Assembly: GCA_015061285.1 (NCBI GenBank)
Contig: SUWW01000004.1
Coordinates: forward strand, 121,963-185,962
Source of the DNA: Bacteroidales bacterium
Lineage (GTDB): Bacteria; Bacteroidota; Bacteroidia; Bacteroidales; Marinilabiliaceae
DNA: 64,000 nt
Direction: 5' to 3'
In this document: piece by piece, positions 9,323-18,077 of the stretch
Layout: every line of letters begins with the position of its first letter
Numbering within the stretch: the stretch's first letter is position 1
The notes under the pieces: generated by a model
The model's database searches: none
What the model was told of the DNA's origin: nothing
Seen by the model: the letters and a program-made list of their open reading frames with translations, nothing else
Position numbers and translations under genes: made by a program

Positions 9323-9348
9323 GAGGCGCGTGATGCGCCTCTTTTTTT
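9323..9348 (+). terminator. Intrinsic terminator/attenuator overlapping the receptor start
   Basis: GAGGCGC (9323-9329) pairs perfectly with GCGCCTC (9335-9341) around a 5-nt loop. Seven T residues follow directly (9342-9348). The ATG at 9333 sits in the loop and the first bases of the closing arm. It lies 80 nt after the fecR stop, so it could end fecR transcription or gate expression of the receptor. Confidence 0.65.
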
Positions 9349-11957
9349 TATTGTTGCTTTTTCTCGCGCCAAGCAACTTGAGCGCTCAGAATGAGTTGCT
9401 CGATAAGCATATCGATATAGGTGAACGCTATCAAGGTTCTACCAAAACGTTGATAGATAAAGTTGCATCGGCCGCAGGTATTACAATAAGCTATTCGAAT
9501 AAAGTGTATGTGCATCAGCAACTTACGTTAGATTTTAGATCGGGTAGGTTGCGTGATTTTCTTGATGCCATTTTTTCGCGATTTGCTGTAGAATATATTG
9601 TTAGAGACAATAAGGTGATAGTGTCGGCCAAAGCAACACGAATGTGTAGGTTGAGTGGCTATTGTCGCGATGCACTTACAGGCGAGGTTCTTATTGGAGC
9701 CAATGTATACGACACTCTACTTATTGCAGGAAGTGCAACCAACGGATATGGATTCTTCAGTGTGTCGCTGCCGTGTGGTAGAGCCACCCTTCGAGCTTCG
9801 TTTGTGGGTTATACGCCAGTGCTTCGAAATGTCAATCTCGAGAGCGATACTATCGTAGATATTCGATTGCAGCCTTCGTTGCTTATGAAAGATGTAGATG
9901 TGGTGAATAATTATAGTGACGCCGATCGAACACAGATGGATTTTGTGGATATACCTATGGATCAAGTGAAGGCAATGCCGACACTGTTTGGAGAGTCTGA
10001 TATTATACGTATGTATCAGAAGACGCCAGGAGTGCAGAGCGGCGAAGAGGGCTTTGGTGGGTTGAGTGTGCGAGGTGGCGATACCGACCAAAACATTTAT
10101 CTTTTGGACGATGTGCCGCTATATTCGGCAACTCATCTTATGGGAATGTTTTCTGTGTTCAATGCCGAAGCTGTCAACTCGGCGCAGCTCTACAAAGGTG
10201 CTTTCCCTGCTCGCTATGGAGGTCGTATGTCGTCGGTGTTCGATGTTAAGTTGCGCGAGGGCGATATGCAGAAGTTTGATGGCTATGCCAATTTGGGTCT
10301 GCTTGCGTCTACCATCATGTTCGAAGGCCCAATAGTAAAAGATAAAGTGTCGTTCATAACATCGGCTCGGCGTACATATTTCGATGTATACTCATCGCAG
10401 ATTCAACGCAACAACGACAACCGTTATTCGTTCTTCTTCTACGATATATCTGCAAAACTCAATTATCGAATGTCGCCTCGTAATAGATTGTATGTCAGCT
10501 TTTTTGTAGGTAAGGATGCTTTGAAGAATGAATATAATTTTCAAAATCAAATTGTTACGTATGGCGAAGATGTCTCGAAATCGGTAGCAAACAACGATGA
10601 ACAAAAAGTAAATTGGAACAATCTGGTGGCTTCGATTCGTTGGAATCATCTCTTTGGTAGCACACTTTTTTCCAATTTCACGCTTGCCTATACACACTAT
10701 CGATTCAATTATCAACTCGAAAACTACAAGACGCTCTCTAATTCTATTTATGAGAATAATCAGAAATATTACAACGGAATCACCGATGTAGAGGCAAAGG
10801 TCGATTTCAACTGGTATCCGAATAGTTTTCCTGGAGTAGTGAGATTTGGAGCCAATGGAGTTCGCCATTTTTTCTTTCCAGGCCTGACAATATCGACTTC
10901 TGTAGTTGATGGCGAGCGATTGTCGGATATTGCTGATGATGAGCGAGATACGGAACAAACTACGGCGCAAAAAAGTTTGAATCGTTTTGAACTACATTCC
11001 TATTTGGAGAATGATGTGCGAATGGGCAAATTCTCGTTTAATGTGGGAGTGCACCTTGCTGCGTTAGCGCGTCACAATCAGTCGTTATATTTGAACGTAG
11101 AGCCGCGAGCATCGTTTAACTACGAAATATTGCCTCATTGGCGTATGCAGGTTGGCTATTCGCATGCTACGCAATTTATGCAGCAGCTTAGACTAATATC
11201 AGTGGCATCGCCTGCCGACATGTGGCTGCCAATTTCGTCGCAAAATCCACCTCCACGTGCGCGTCAATGGTCGTTGCAGTCGATTGTCGATTTGGGCGCT
11301 AACTATTCATTATCTACCGAACTATACTACAAAGATTACGTTCGTAAGCAAACCTTCAAAACGATGCCTACGAGTGCCATGCTCTCCGAAAATGAGTGGG
11401 ATAACATCTTTTGTTCGGGATCTGGTGTCTCTAAGGGTTTGGAATTGTTTCTTCATCGCAAGGCAAGGCGTCTAAGTGGCTGGATTGGCTATTCTTGGAG
11501 TCATAGCTATTGCAGGTATGCCGAGATTAACGATGGACAACAGTTCGATGCCGACAACGATTGCCGACACTCTGCCTCAATTTACGGATGCTACAAGATC
11601 AACGATCTCATCGATGTTTCGGCTACGTGGTCGTATCATAGCGGAGCTCCCGTAACTATATCCGATAGCCGATATACAATAAAAAGTGCCGATGGCGACG
11701 AATATACTTTCTATATCGATGGTAAGCGCAATGCGTATCGAATGAGTGCCTCGCATTCGCTGAATATTGGCATGAATATTCGCCGGCAACTTGCAAATTC
11801 GAACCACATGCTGAGTTTTGGTGTATACAATGTTTATGGTCGCCAAAATCCTATGTTTACATATTGGAAAGCCAACGACGATGGCAGTTATCGTTTGCGA
11901 GAGTTTAGTTTGATAGCCTTCCCTTGGCCATACGTGAAATATTCAATACGATTTTAG
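9333..11957 (+). CDS. TonB-dependent outer-membrane receptor with STN signalling domain
   Basis: About 874 residues from the ATG at 9333, which gives an ideal signal peptide, MRLFFLLLLFLAPSNLSAQ. An in-frame ATG at 9288 would add 15 residues. Order: STN/secretin-like signalling domain (about 20-100, LDFRSGRLRDFLDAIFSRF), carboxypeptidase-regulatory-like beta domain (about 105-190, GYCRDALTGEVLIGANV), plug (VRGGDTDQNIYLLDDVPLY), and a 22-strand-type barrel to the C-terminal aromatic residue (YSIRF). The STN domain and the upstream fecR indicate substrate-triggered sigma-factor signalling. The following DUF4249 lipoprotein is the usual partner of such receptors. The substrate is unknown; iron chelates or small glycans are typical for the class. 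Confidence 0.88.
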   Translation: MRLFFLLLLFLAPSNLSAQNELLDKHIDIGERYQGSTKTLIDKVASAAGITISYSNKVYVHQQLTLDFRSGRLRDFLDAIFSRFAVEYIVRDNKVIVSAKATRMCRLSGYCRDALTGEVLIGANVYDTLLIAGSATNGYGFFSVSLPCGRATLRASFVGYTPVLRNVNLESDTIVDIRLQPSLLMKDVDVVNNYSDADRTQMDFVDIPMDQVKAMPTLFGESDIIRMYQKTPGVQSGEEGFGGLSVRGGDTDQNIYLLDDVPLYSATHLMGMFSVFNAEAVNSAQLYKGAFPARYGGRMSSVFDVKLREGDMQKFDGYANLGLLASTIMFEGPIVKDKVSFITSARRTYFDVYSSQIQRNNDNRYSFFFYDISAKLNYRMSPRNRLYVSFFVGKDALKNEYNFQNQIVTYGEDVSKSVANNDEQKVNWNNLVASIRWNHLFGSTLFSNFTLAYTHYRFNYQLENYKTLSNSIYENNQKYYNGITDVEAKVDFNWYPNSFPGVVRFGANGVRHFFFPGLTISTSVVDGERLSDIADDERDTEQTTAQKSLNRFELHSYLENDVRMGKFSFNVGVHLAALARHNQSLYLNVEPRASFNYEILPHWRMQVGYSHATQFMQQLRLISVASPADMWLPISSQNPPPRARQWSLQSIVDLGANYSLSTELYYKDYVRKQTFKTMPTSAMLSENEWDNIFCSGSGVSKGLELFLHRKARRLSGWIGYSWSHSYCRYAEINDGQQFDADNDCRHSASIYGCYKINDLIDVSATWSYHSGAPVTISDSRYTIKSADGDEYTFYIDGKRNAYRMSASHSLNIGMNIRRQLANSNHMLSFGVYNVYGRQNPMFTYWKANDDGSYRLREFSLIAFPWPYVKYSIRF

Positions 11958-11980
11958 TGGATATGCATAATATATTAAGT

Positions 11981-12820
11981 ATGAATATAATACGGATTTT
12001 GTTTGCGGTTGTAGCGCTTGTTGTGTCGACATCGTGCGAACGCGATTCGGTTATCGATGTCGGTCAAGAAAAAACAACACCTATTATGACTGCATATTTC
12101 TATCGAGATAGCAGTTTGTTGGTGAATATATATTCGAGTGTTAGTTTTTATTCTTCTGTTTATTATCAGCCACTTACCGATGCTTATATAAGTATTATTA
12201 GAAATGGTATTTATGAGCAAAAAGTGGCGGTGGATAGCGGAGCAATGAGTGTAACCTTCGATAATATTTCTGTAAAAGCCGATGACTCGATTAGGGTTGA
12301 AGTAGCGAGTGTCGAAGGACAGATGAGTGCTACTACGCAAGTGCTTCAACCAGTTAATTTTACGGTTACAGCTTCGTTGCGCGATAGTATTGTAGATTGT
12401 AATGCGAGTGTGGTTGATGGCAATGTGGCTACGGACTATTTTCAGTTTCAAGTTTTTGCCGATGATTCTTTAGTCGACTGTTACTATTATGATGACATTT
12501 TTGAGGCTACTTTCGCTACATCGGATCAGCTGTTGGGGCTATTTACCGATAGCGATTTCAATGGACGTTTACGATACGTGCGTTTTGCCTTCAATATAAA
12601 CGATACAAAGCGTAGCGATGGCACGAATGCTACCATACGCGTACGCTTGTATCATCACACTTATGACTACTATCAATATTTATCGAGTATTCAGGGGGCT
12701 TTTGTAAATACAGTTTTGCCTATCTTGGGTCAATCCTATTGCTACACTAATGTTAATGGTGGCTATGGCATTGTGTCTGGTATGAGCTACACAGAGCAAG
12801 AGATTGATCCATTAGAATAA
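11981..12820 (+). CDS. DUF4249-family outer-membrane lipoprotein
   Basis: A 279-residue lipoprotein. The start at 11981 gives MNIIRILFAVVALVVSTSC, a signal peptide with lipobox Cys19; an ATG at 11963 is an alternative. The body is beta-rich (PIMTAYFYRDSSLLVNIYSS, LTDAYISIIRNG) and carries a long serine/aspartate-rich middle. Sequence pattern and position right after an STN-type TonB receptor fit the DUF4249 family, whose members accompany such receptors and are thought to act as surface accessory proteins. It begins 23 nt after the receptor stop and is convergent with the next gene only 9 nt away, with no hairpin visible between them. Confidence 0.7.
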   Translation: MNIIRILFAVVALVVSTSCERDSVIDVGQEKTTPIMTAYFYRDSSLLVNIYSSVSFYSSVYYQPLTDAYISIIRNGIYEQKVAVDSGAMSVTFDNISVKADDSIRVEVASVEGQMSATTQVLQPVNFTVTASLRDSIVDCNASVVDGNVATDYFQFQVFADDSLVDCYYYDDIFEATFATSDQLLGLFTDSDFNGRLRYVRFAFNINDTKRSDGTNATIRVRLYHHTYDYYQYLSSIQGAFVNTVLPILGQSYCYTNVNGGYGIVSGMSYTEQEIDPLE

Positions 12821-12829
12821 TTATGAAAC

Positions 12830-15097
12830 TTAGAATTTGTATCCTACGCTAATTCCGAAGTGGCGCGGTTTGCACGATTGCGCAAATTTGTGGTTGAGAC
12901 TTTCGAAGTAGAAGGTGTCGGCTTGCGTATCGGTAATGTTGCGCCCGAAAATGCTGAAGTTTAACGTCTTGTATTTTATTTCGGCATGTGCACCAAGTTG
13001 AGCATAGGCGTTTTGTTTGCAATGGTTATCTTCGGTCCAGTAGGTATTGCCTAATGCGTTGATAGACATGCCTATAGTCATGCTAAACATCTCTTTGCTA
13101 ACTACAATGCCATCAACATTAGCACCTATCGTCTGCTGAGGAATGAAAGGCACGCGATTGTCGTCGTAGCATACGTATGCATCATTCTCATAAGTAATGT
13201 AATCGGTAAAACGAGCATCGGTAAAACCATAGTTCATGGCTACAGCGAGTCGGTTTTGAATAACATTCAGCATCAACGATGCTTCGGCGCCAATGCTACG
13301 ACTTTTGCCCGCATTCACCACTCTGCGCCCGAGACCACTTTCTACAAATTGGGCAACTTGTTGGTCGGTGGTGTTGGTTAAGAATGTTGCTAAATCCAAC
13401 GAAAAATGCTCGTTTGCGCGCAAGTGAGCGCCAATTTCGTAGTTGATGCTATGCTCTGGTTTATAAGTAATTATGTTGCTAATATCATCGTCGTTGAAAT
13501 CGGCATTGTGTTGGCGAAACGATGCGCTGACGATGTCGGAGAACATCTGAATGTTGTAGCCGCCACTGCGATAGCCGCTTGCTACGTTTGCATATATTGA
13601 GTAACCTTTTGGCGAATGCCAAGTGAGAGAGATTTTAGGTAGAAAATTCACATAGTCATTCGTTGTTTCGCCCTTGTAATCCGCACCGGGCATTGCACTT
13701 TGCACTTCTACGCCGTTCCATATCATATCGTATTCAATATCGGTAGAGGTGGAGCGGTATTCAATTTTATTACGCTCGTAGTCGAGGCGGAAGCCTGCTT
13801 GAGCAGAGAGGTGGTCGCTTATGTCGTATGTAGAAAAATGGTAAATAGCCATGCCGAGCGAAGGCGTGTCGTACCAACCAGGAGTCTCCATTCCGTCGTC
13901 GGTAAGAGTGACAGAGACGGGCGAACCTGCAGCTTTCATTGCGGCTTGCATCGAAGCATTTATCATATTTATGCCGCCTTGGTAGAACGTCACGTTGCTT
14001 GTGGTTTCGAGCCATTGGTAGTATAGAAACAATCCGCACATGTACTGCCATTTGCTAAAGCCTTGCGATTTCACTACAACCTCTTCGGTTACAGTGCGTT
14101 GGCGTTGCGCCTGACAAAGACGGAACGTGTCGGTTGGCAGGAAGTCTTGGTCGATGCCCATCTCGTCGTTTATCAGGTTGAAGCCGGTGATGGAGGTGAT
14201 GATATTTCGCTCGCCAACGTGTTGCACCTTAGCGCCACCAAAGCCCAGCGCACGCCAATAACGAGGCGCTTTATTCGAACTTATGGTGCCAATTGGCATC
14301 GGGTCGGCAATGGCATCGGTCGTTTTGCCGCGATATTCGTATGCATAGCCGCCCTCGTCGGTGTGCTGGTAGTTTGCCGAAATGTCTATCAGTAAGTTGT
14401 CTTTAGGCATAAATACAGTACGTATGCGACCTCCGACAGCTTTTTTATCGTCTATACTATTATTTAGGTAGGCATTTTTGTAGAAACCCTCTTTGGTGTT
14501 GTAGAAACCAGCAACCGAGAAAGCTGCTGTGTTGTTAAGTTTGTGATTGTGAGATACGTATGCAGAGAAATCTTTGCTCTCCTTCACAACATCAAGACGG
14601 ATTCTTGTGCCGCTGTCGTGGAAAGGAGTGCGCGTATGAATAGCTACCACGCCGCCCATAGCATTGCGACCGTAGACCGCGCCTTGCGGACCGCGCTTCA
14701 CATCGATTTTAGCTACGTCCACAAAGTTGAATGTGAATCCAGTTTTGTCGATTACTGGCACATCATCGATATATAGACCGACGGCTGGCGTGTTTATGCG
14801 CGAACCAATTCCGCGTATATATATTGCCGAAGTGAGGCTCGAGCCATAGTCTGGCATGTTGAGGTTTGGTACAGTGGCAGTTATCTGGTTCATCGTAGTA
14901 GGCTCCGAACCTTTGCCGTTGAGAATTATCTCCGATTGAGCCACGGCATGTGCGCTCATTGTGTGATCGTCTTTGGCTGAAGCGTAAATATTTACTTCGC
15001 TAACGGCAACTTGTATACTGTCTTTGAATATTTTGGTTTCTCCAATTGCTGATGTGGTTGCAACCGTTGCTACAATTACGAGGGGTAAAATTTTCAT
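12830..15097 (-). CDS. TonB-dependent receptor
   Basis: A 755-residue outer-membrane receptor. The start is set at 15097, giving MKILPLVIVATVATTSAIG as signal peptide; the longer in-frame start at 15124 would overlap the promoter -7 element. Plug domain about 35-150 (ITATVPNLNMPDYGSSLTSA, IYIRGIGSRINTPAVGLYID, VYGRNAMGGVVAIHTRTP) and beta-barrel to a terminal Phe (GYKF). It lacks the N-terminal carboxypeptidase-like domain of SusC proteins, so it belongs to the siderophore/vitamin-type receptor group; similar proteins are often annotated as iron-complex receptors. No dedicated partner gene lies beside it. The substrate is unknown. Confidence 0.88.
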   Translation of the reverse strand: MKILPLVIVATVATTSAIGETKIFKDSIQVAVSEVNIYASAKDDHTMSAHAVAQSEIILNGKGSEPTTMNQITATVPNLNMPDYGSSLTSAIYIRGIGSRINTPAVGLYIDDVPVIDKTGFTFNFVDVAKIDVKRGPQGAVYGRNAMGGVVAIHTRTPFHDSGTRIRLDVVKESKDFSAYVSHNHKLNNTAAFSVAGFYNTKEGFYKNAYLNNSIDDKKAVGGRIRTVFMPKDNLLIDISANYQHTDEGGYAYEYRGKTTDAIADPMPIGTISSNKAPRYWRALGFGGAKVQHVGERNIITSITGFNLINDEMGIDQDFLPTDTFRLCQAQRQRTVTEEVVVKSQGFSKWQYMCGLFLYYQWLETTSNVTFYQGGINMINASMQAAMKAAGSPVSVTLTDDGMETPGWYDTPSLGMAIYHFSTYDISDHLSAQAGFRLDYERNKIEYRSTSTDIEYDMIWNGVEVQSAMPGADYKGETTNDYVNFLPKISLTWHSPKGYSIYANVASGYRSGGYNIQMFSDIVSASFRQHNADFNDDDISNIITYKPEHSINYEIGAHLRANEHFSLDLATFLTNTTDQQVAQFVESGLGRRVVNAGKSRSIGAEASLMLNVIQNRLAVAMNYGFTDARFTDYITYENDAYVCYDDNRVPFIPQQTIGANVDGIVVSKEMFSMTIGMSINALGNTYWTEDNHCKQNAYAQLGAHAEIKYKTLNFSIFGRNITDTQADTFYFESLNHKFAQSCKPRHFGISVGYKF

Positions 15098-15121
15098 TTG
15101 TCCTACAATCAATTTTTTGTG

Positions 15122-15129
15122 CAAAGAAA
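15122..15129 (-). promoter_or_regulatory. Promoter -7-like element TTTCTTTG
   Basis: TTTCTTTG on the minus strand matches TAnnTTTG at all but one fixed position. It lies 24 nt before the receptor ATG at 15097 and excludes the longer start at 15124. Confidence 0.4.
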
Positions 15130-15308
15130 AAGCATGCTTGGGCGTGTGTCAATCCTCATAAGTGAGTAAATACATTGTTAATATTTGTATAAATACGATT
15201 TGGTAGCTTGTTTTTTATAGTGTAAAATATTGGTATATAGATATTTATGTATGATGGGTGAGAAAACAGCTAAAAAAGTTTTGTCTGCATAAATGAGTGT
15301 TGAATTGC

Positions 15309-15316
15309 TAAATTTG
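15309..15316 (+). promoter_or_regulatory. Promoter -7 element TAAATTTG
   Basis: Exact TAnnTTTG match ending 11 nt before the cvfB-like ATG. It probably drives the operon that runs through rlmN and the lipoprotein gene, possibly to aspS. Confidence 0.55.
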
Positions 15317-15327
15317 CGGTTCGAATT

Positions 15328-16182
15328 ATGAAAAACCTTACAAATCAGAAAATTGAGTTCGGCCGCGTTAATACGCTGAAAGTGATACGCTTGGTTGACT
15401 TTGGTGTATACTTAGACGGCGGAGAGTCGGGCGACATACTTATGCCTAAGCGATATGTGCCAGATGGCATTCGTGAAGGCGATTCCGTTGATGTGTTTGT
15501 CTACATCGACTCCGAAGATCGACCCGTGGCTACTACGGAGAAACCATACGCTATGGCAGGCGAATTTGCCTTCCTTGCAGTGAAGTCGGTTTCGCGTTTT
15601 GGCGCTTTTCTCGATTGGGGCGTAGCTAAAGACTTACTTGTGCCTTATTCTGAGCAACTTACACGAATGGAAGAGGGGAAGAGCTACGTGGTGTACATAT
15701 ACTACGATGCTCGAAGCAAACGCATGGTTGCCACCGAGAGGTATGGCAGTTTTCTCGATAATCTTTTACCTAAGTATGAAAAGGGAGAAGCCGTGCAAGT
15801 GCTTGTGTCGCAGCGTACGCCGCTTGGCTATCGTGCTATAATCAACAATAAGCATACGGGAATGATATATGCATCAGAAGTTGGCTCTAAACTCCGTATT
15901 GGTCAGCAACTTAAGGCATATATACTCAAAGTGCGCGACGACGATAAGATAGACCTTACACTTACGCCGCTCGGCTACGACAAAGTGGGCGACCTTAAGC
16001 AAGTGATTATTCGTCGATTGCAAGAGAATGGTGGACGAATGCGAGTGGGAGATAAAACAGACCCAGAGACAATAAAGTTTGCCTTCGGTTGTAGCAAAAA
16101 AGCATTCAAAATGACTATCGGCACGCTCTACAAACAGGGCATAATAAATATAGATAACGACGGTATAACACTATTGCAATGA
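15328..16182 (+). CDS. S1-domain RNA-binding protein, CvfB/YitL family
   Basis: A 284-residue cytoplasmic protein with tandem S1-like modules (about 5-60, 68-130 and 140-215) and a C-terminal winged-helix-like segment (about 225-284, FAFGCSKKAFKMTIGTLYKQ). This is the layout of CvfB, a conserved virulence/RNA-binding regulator in Firmicutes and widespread in Bacteroidota. Typical strand motifs are VDFGVYLDGGESGDILMP and SRFGAFLDWGVAKDLLVP. Its stop overlaps the rlmN start (ATGA), so the two are translationally coupled, consistent with a role near translation. The molecular target is not known in this lineage. Confidence 0.85.
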   Translation: MKNLTNQKIEFGRVNTLKVIRLVDFGVYLDGGESGDILMPKRYVPDGIREGDSVDVFVYIDSEDRPVATTEKPYAMAGEFAFLAVKSVSRFGAFLDWGVAKDLLVPYSEQLTRMEEGKSYVVYIYYDARSKRMVATERYGSFLDNLLPKYEKGEAVQVLVSQRTPLGYRAIINNKHTGMIYASEVGSKLRIGQQLKAYILKVRDDDKIDLTLTPLGYDKVGDLKQVIIRRLQENGGRMRVGDKTDPETIKFAFGCSKKAFKMTIGTLYKQGIINIDNDGITLLQ

Positions 16183-17216
16183 GCATAAAATCAGCACTTT
16201 TTGGCCTTACACTTAGTCAGCTTGCCGATGTGGCGGCTCAAAATGGTTTGCCTCGTTTCGCAGCGAAGCAGATGGCTGATTGGCTATATGCAAAAAATGT
16301 ATCTACAATCGACGAAATGTCAAATTTGTCGAAAAGTGGACGCGCAAAACTTGCTGAAAGTTACGAAGTTGGACGTCGTGACCCTCTCGAAGTAGCGACC
16401 TCGACCGATGGAACGAAAAAATATCTTTTTGCAGCATCGAAAGGCTTCATCGAAACGGCATATATACCCGATGCCGATAGACATACGTTGTGTGTGTCGT
16501 CGCAGGTGGGCTGCAAAATGAATTGCCAGTTTTGCATGACGGGCAAACAGGGCTTTCAAGCAAGCCTTACAGCGGGCGAGATTCTCAATCAACTTGCCTC
16601 TATCGACGAGCGCGAACAGATGACAAATATGGTGTTTATGGGTATGGGCGAACCACTCGACAATATCGATGAGGTTTTGCGGGCAATAGAGATACTTACA
16701 TCGCCTTGGGGCTACGGCTGGAGTCCGCGACGCATAACGCTTTCGACCATCGGTGTGACATCGCAGCTGAAGCGCGTACTTGATAATACTGAAGTGCACA
16801 TGGCTATAAGTATGCACAATGCCAATGCTTCGGAGCGCGAAGAGATGATGCCCGTGCAGAAGGCCTTCCCGATTGCAAAGACGGTGGAGATTCTTCGTGG
16901 ATACGATTGGACGGGTCAGCGCCGATTAACGTTTGAATATACCATGTTTAATGGCTGGAACGATACGCCGCGCCACGTAGATGAAATTACGCGACTTTTG
17001 GCAGGTCTAAATTGTCGTATTAACCTCATACACTTCAACAGTTTCCCAAATTCTACCTTGAAAGGCAGTTCGCAGCAAACAATGGAACGCTTTCGCGACA
17101 TGCTTAATCGCCGTGGATTTGTGGCCACTATTAGGCGCTCGCGCGGACAAGACATTCAAGCTGCGTGCGGACTGTTGTCTACACAAAAACAACTTGACAA
17201 CATTCAACGCCTATGA
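16179..17216 (+). CDS. rlmN: 23S rRNA (adenine-2503-C2)/tRNA methyltransferase RlmN
   Basis: A 345-residue radical-SAM methyltransferase that modifies A2503 of 23S rRNA and A37 of some tRNAs using a 4Fe-4S cluster and SAM. The cluster motif C-x3-C-x2-C is at Cys112, Cys116 and Cys119 (CKMNCQFC). FMGMGEPLDN and the C-terminal RRSRGQDIQAACG carry further family residues, including the methyl-accepting/resolving Cys near the end. Length is normal. It overlaps both neighbours by ATGA junctions, in a three-gene coupled unit with the CvfB-like protein and a lipoprotein. Confidence 0.97.
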   Translation: MSIKSALFGLTLSQLADVAAQNGLPRFAAKQMADWLYAKNVSTIDEMSNLSKSGRAKLAESYEVGRRDPLEVATSTDGTKKYLFAASKGFIETAYIPDADRHTLCVSSQVGCKMNCQFCMTGKQGFQASLTAGEILNQLASIDEREQMTNMVFMGMGEPLDNIDEVLRAIEILTSPWGYGWSPRRITLSTIGVTSQLKRVLDNTEVHMAISMHNANASEREEMMPVQKAFPIAKTVEILRGYDWTGQRRLTFEYTMFNGWNDTPRHVDEITRLLAGLNCRINLIHFNSFPNSTLKGSSQQTMERFRDMLNRRGFVATIRRSRGQDIQAACGLLSTQKQLDNIQRL

Positions 17217-18049
17217 AAAATAACTACATACTACTTATTTTGGCTGTTATGCTCTGTTCATGTTCTAAGTCGCATGAAACGACAGCTAAAGCCCTTTTCA
17301 ATGAAGCTGTCGAGGCTTATATGAATAAGCATTACAATAAAGCTAAAAACCTGCTCGACAGTGTGATGCGTACCTATCCTGAATGTGAAGAAATAGCTCG
17401 TGAAGCTCACGATTTCGAGAATATAGTCTTTCGAAGCGAGCAAGAACGTACGCTACTCTTCCTCGATAGCCTCTTGCTCAAACGAGAAAACGAAATAAAG
17501 ACTCAGCAAGAGAATTTCGTTGATGTGGGCGATAGGGCAGAAGTGCCTGTGTATGTACATAAATCGCAAACTGTAGTGCGCACACTCGACCGATCTACCG
17601 TGCGCGGATATGTAGATAAAAATGGTACATTCTACATTGCAAGTTGCTACACTGGAAGTTCTCATATAAATCATACCATGCTTCGTGTGGCAGTGGGCGA
17701 CAACTACATAACTACCGATACTGTCACCAACGACGCACTCAATCATAGTTTCGATGATGGAGGTCAAGTGTGGGAAACAGTGAAATATAAATATGGTTCC
17801 GACAATGGCGCGGCTGAGTTTATTGCCCGTAATTATGAACACCGCATTGTGCTTACCTTTGAAGGCGGTATTCCTTGTACGTATGTGATGAACGATGTCG
17901 ACAAACAGGCTCTTCGAGATACATATTATTTGGCTCTTATGCTTCGTGAAACGGTTCAAATTAAGAGTCAGATACGTAATGTGAAAATAACGCTCAAAAA
18001 TTTGCGCAATACCAATAATAGTTTGCTGCAAACTGCTAATAAAGAATAG
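17213..18049 (+). CDS. Hypothetical lipoprotein with helical N-terminal half
   Basis: A 278-residue lipoprotein (MKNNYILLILAVMLCSC, lipidated Cys17). Residues 20-110 are helical with a TPR-like pattern (ALFNEAVEAYMNKHYNKAKN, LLDSVMRTYPECEEIAREA) followed by a charged coiled-coil stretch. The middle is a beta-rich domain (STVRGYVDKNGTFYIASCYT) and the C-terminus is helical again. Homologues in Bacteroidales are unnamed to my knowledge. The start overlaps rlmN (ATGA), and aspS follows after 28 nt, so it lies inside a translation-gene operon. An envelope role is inferred from the lipid anchor only. Confidence 0.7.
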   Translation: MKNNYILLILAVMLCSCSKSHETTAKALFNEAVEAYMNKHYNKAKNLLDSVMRTYPECEEIAREAHDFENIVFRSEQERTLLFLDSLLLKRENEIKTQQENFVDVGDRAEVPVYVHKSQTVVRTLDRSTVRGYVDKNGTFYIASCYTGSSHINHTMLRVAVGDNYITTDTVTNDALNHSFDDGGQVWETVKYKYGSDNGAAEFIARNYEHRIVLTFEGGIPCTYVMNDVDKQALRDTYYLALMLRETVQIKSQIRNVKITLKNLRNTNNSLLQTANKE

Positions 18050-18077
18050 AATAACTGTGTAAAAAACAATAAAAGAA

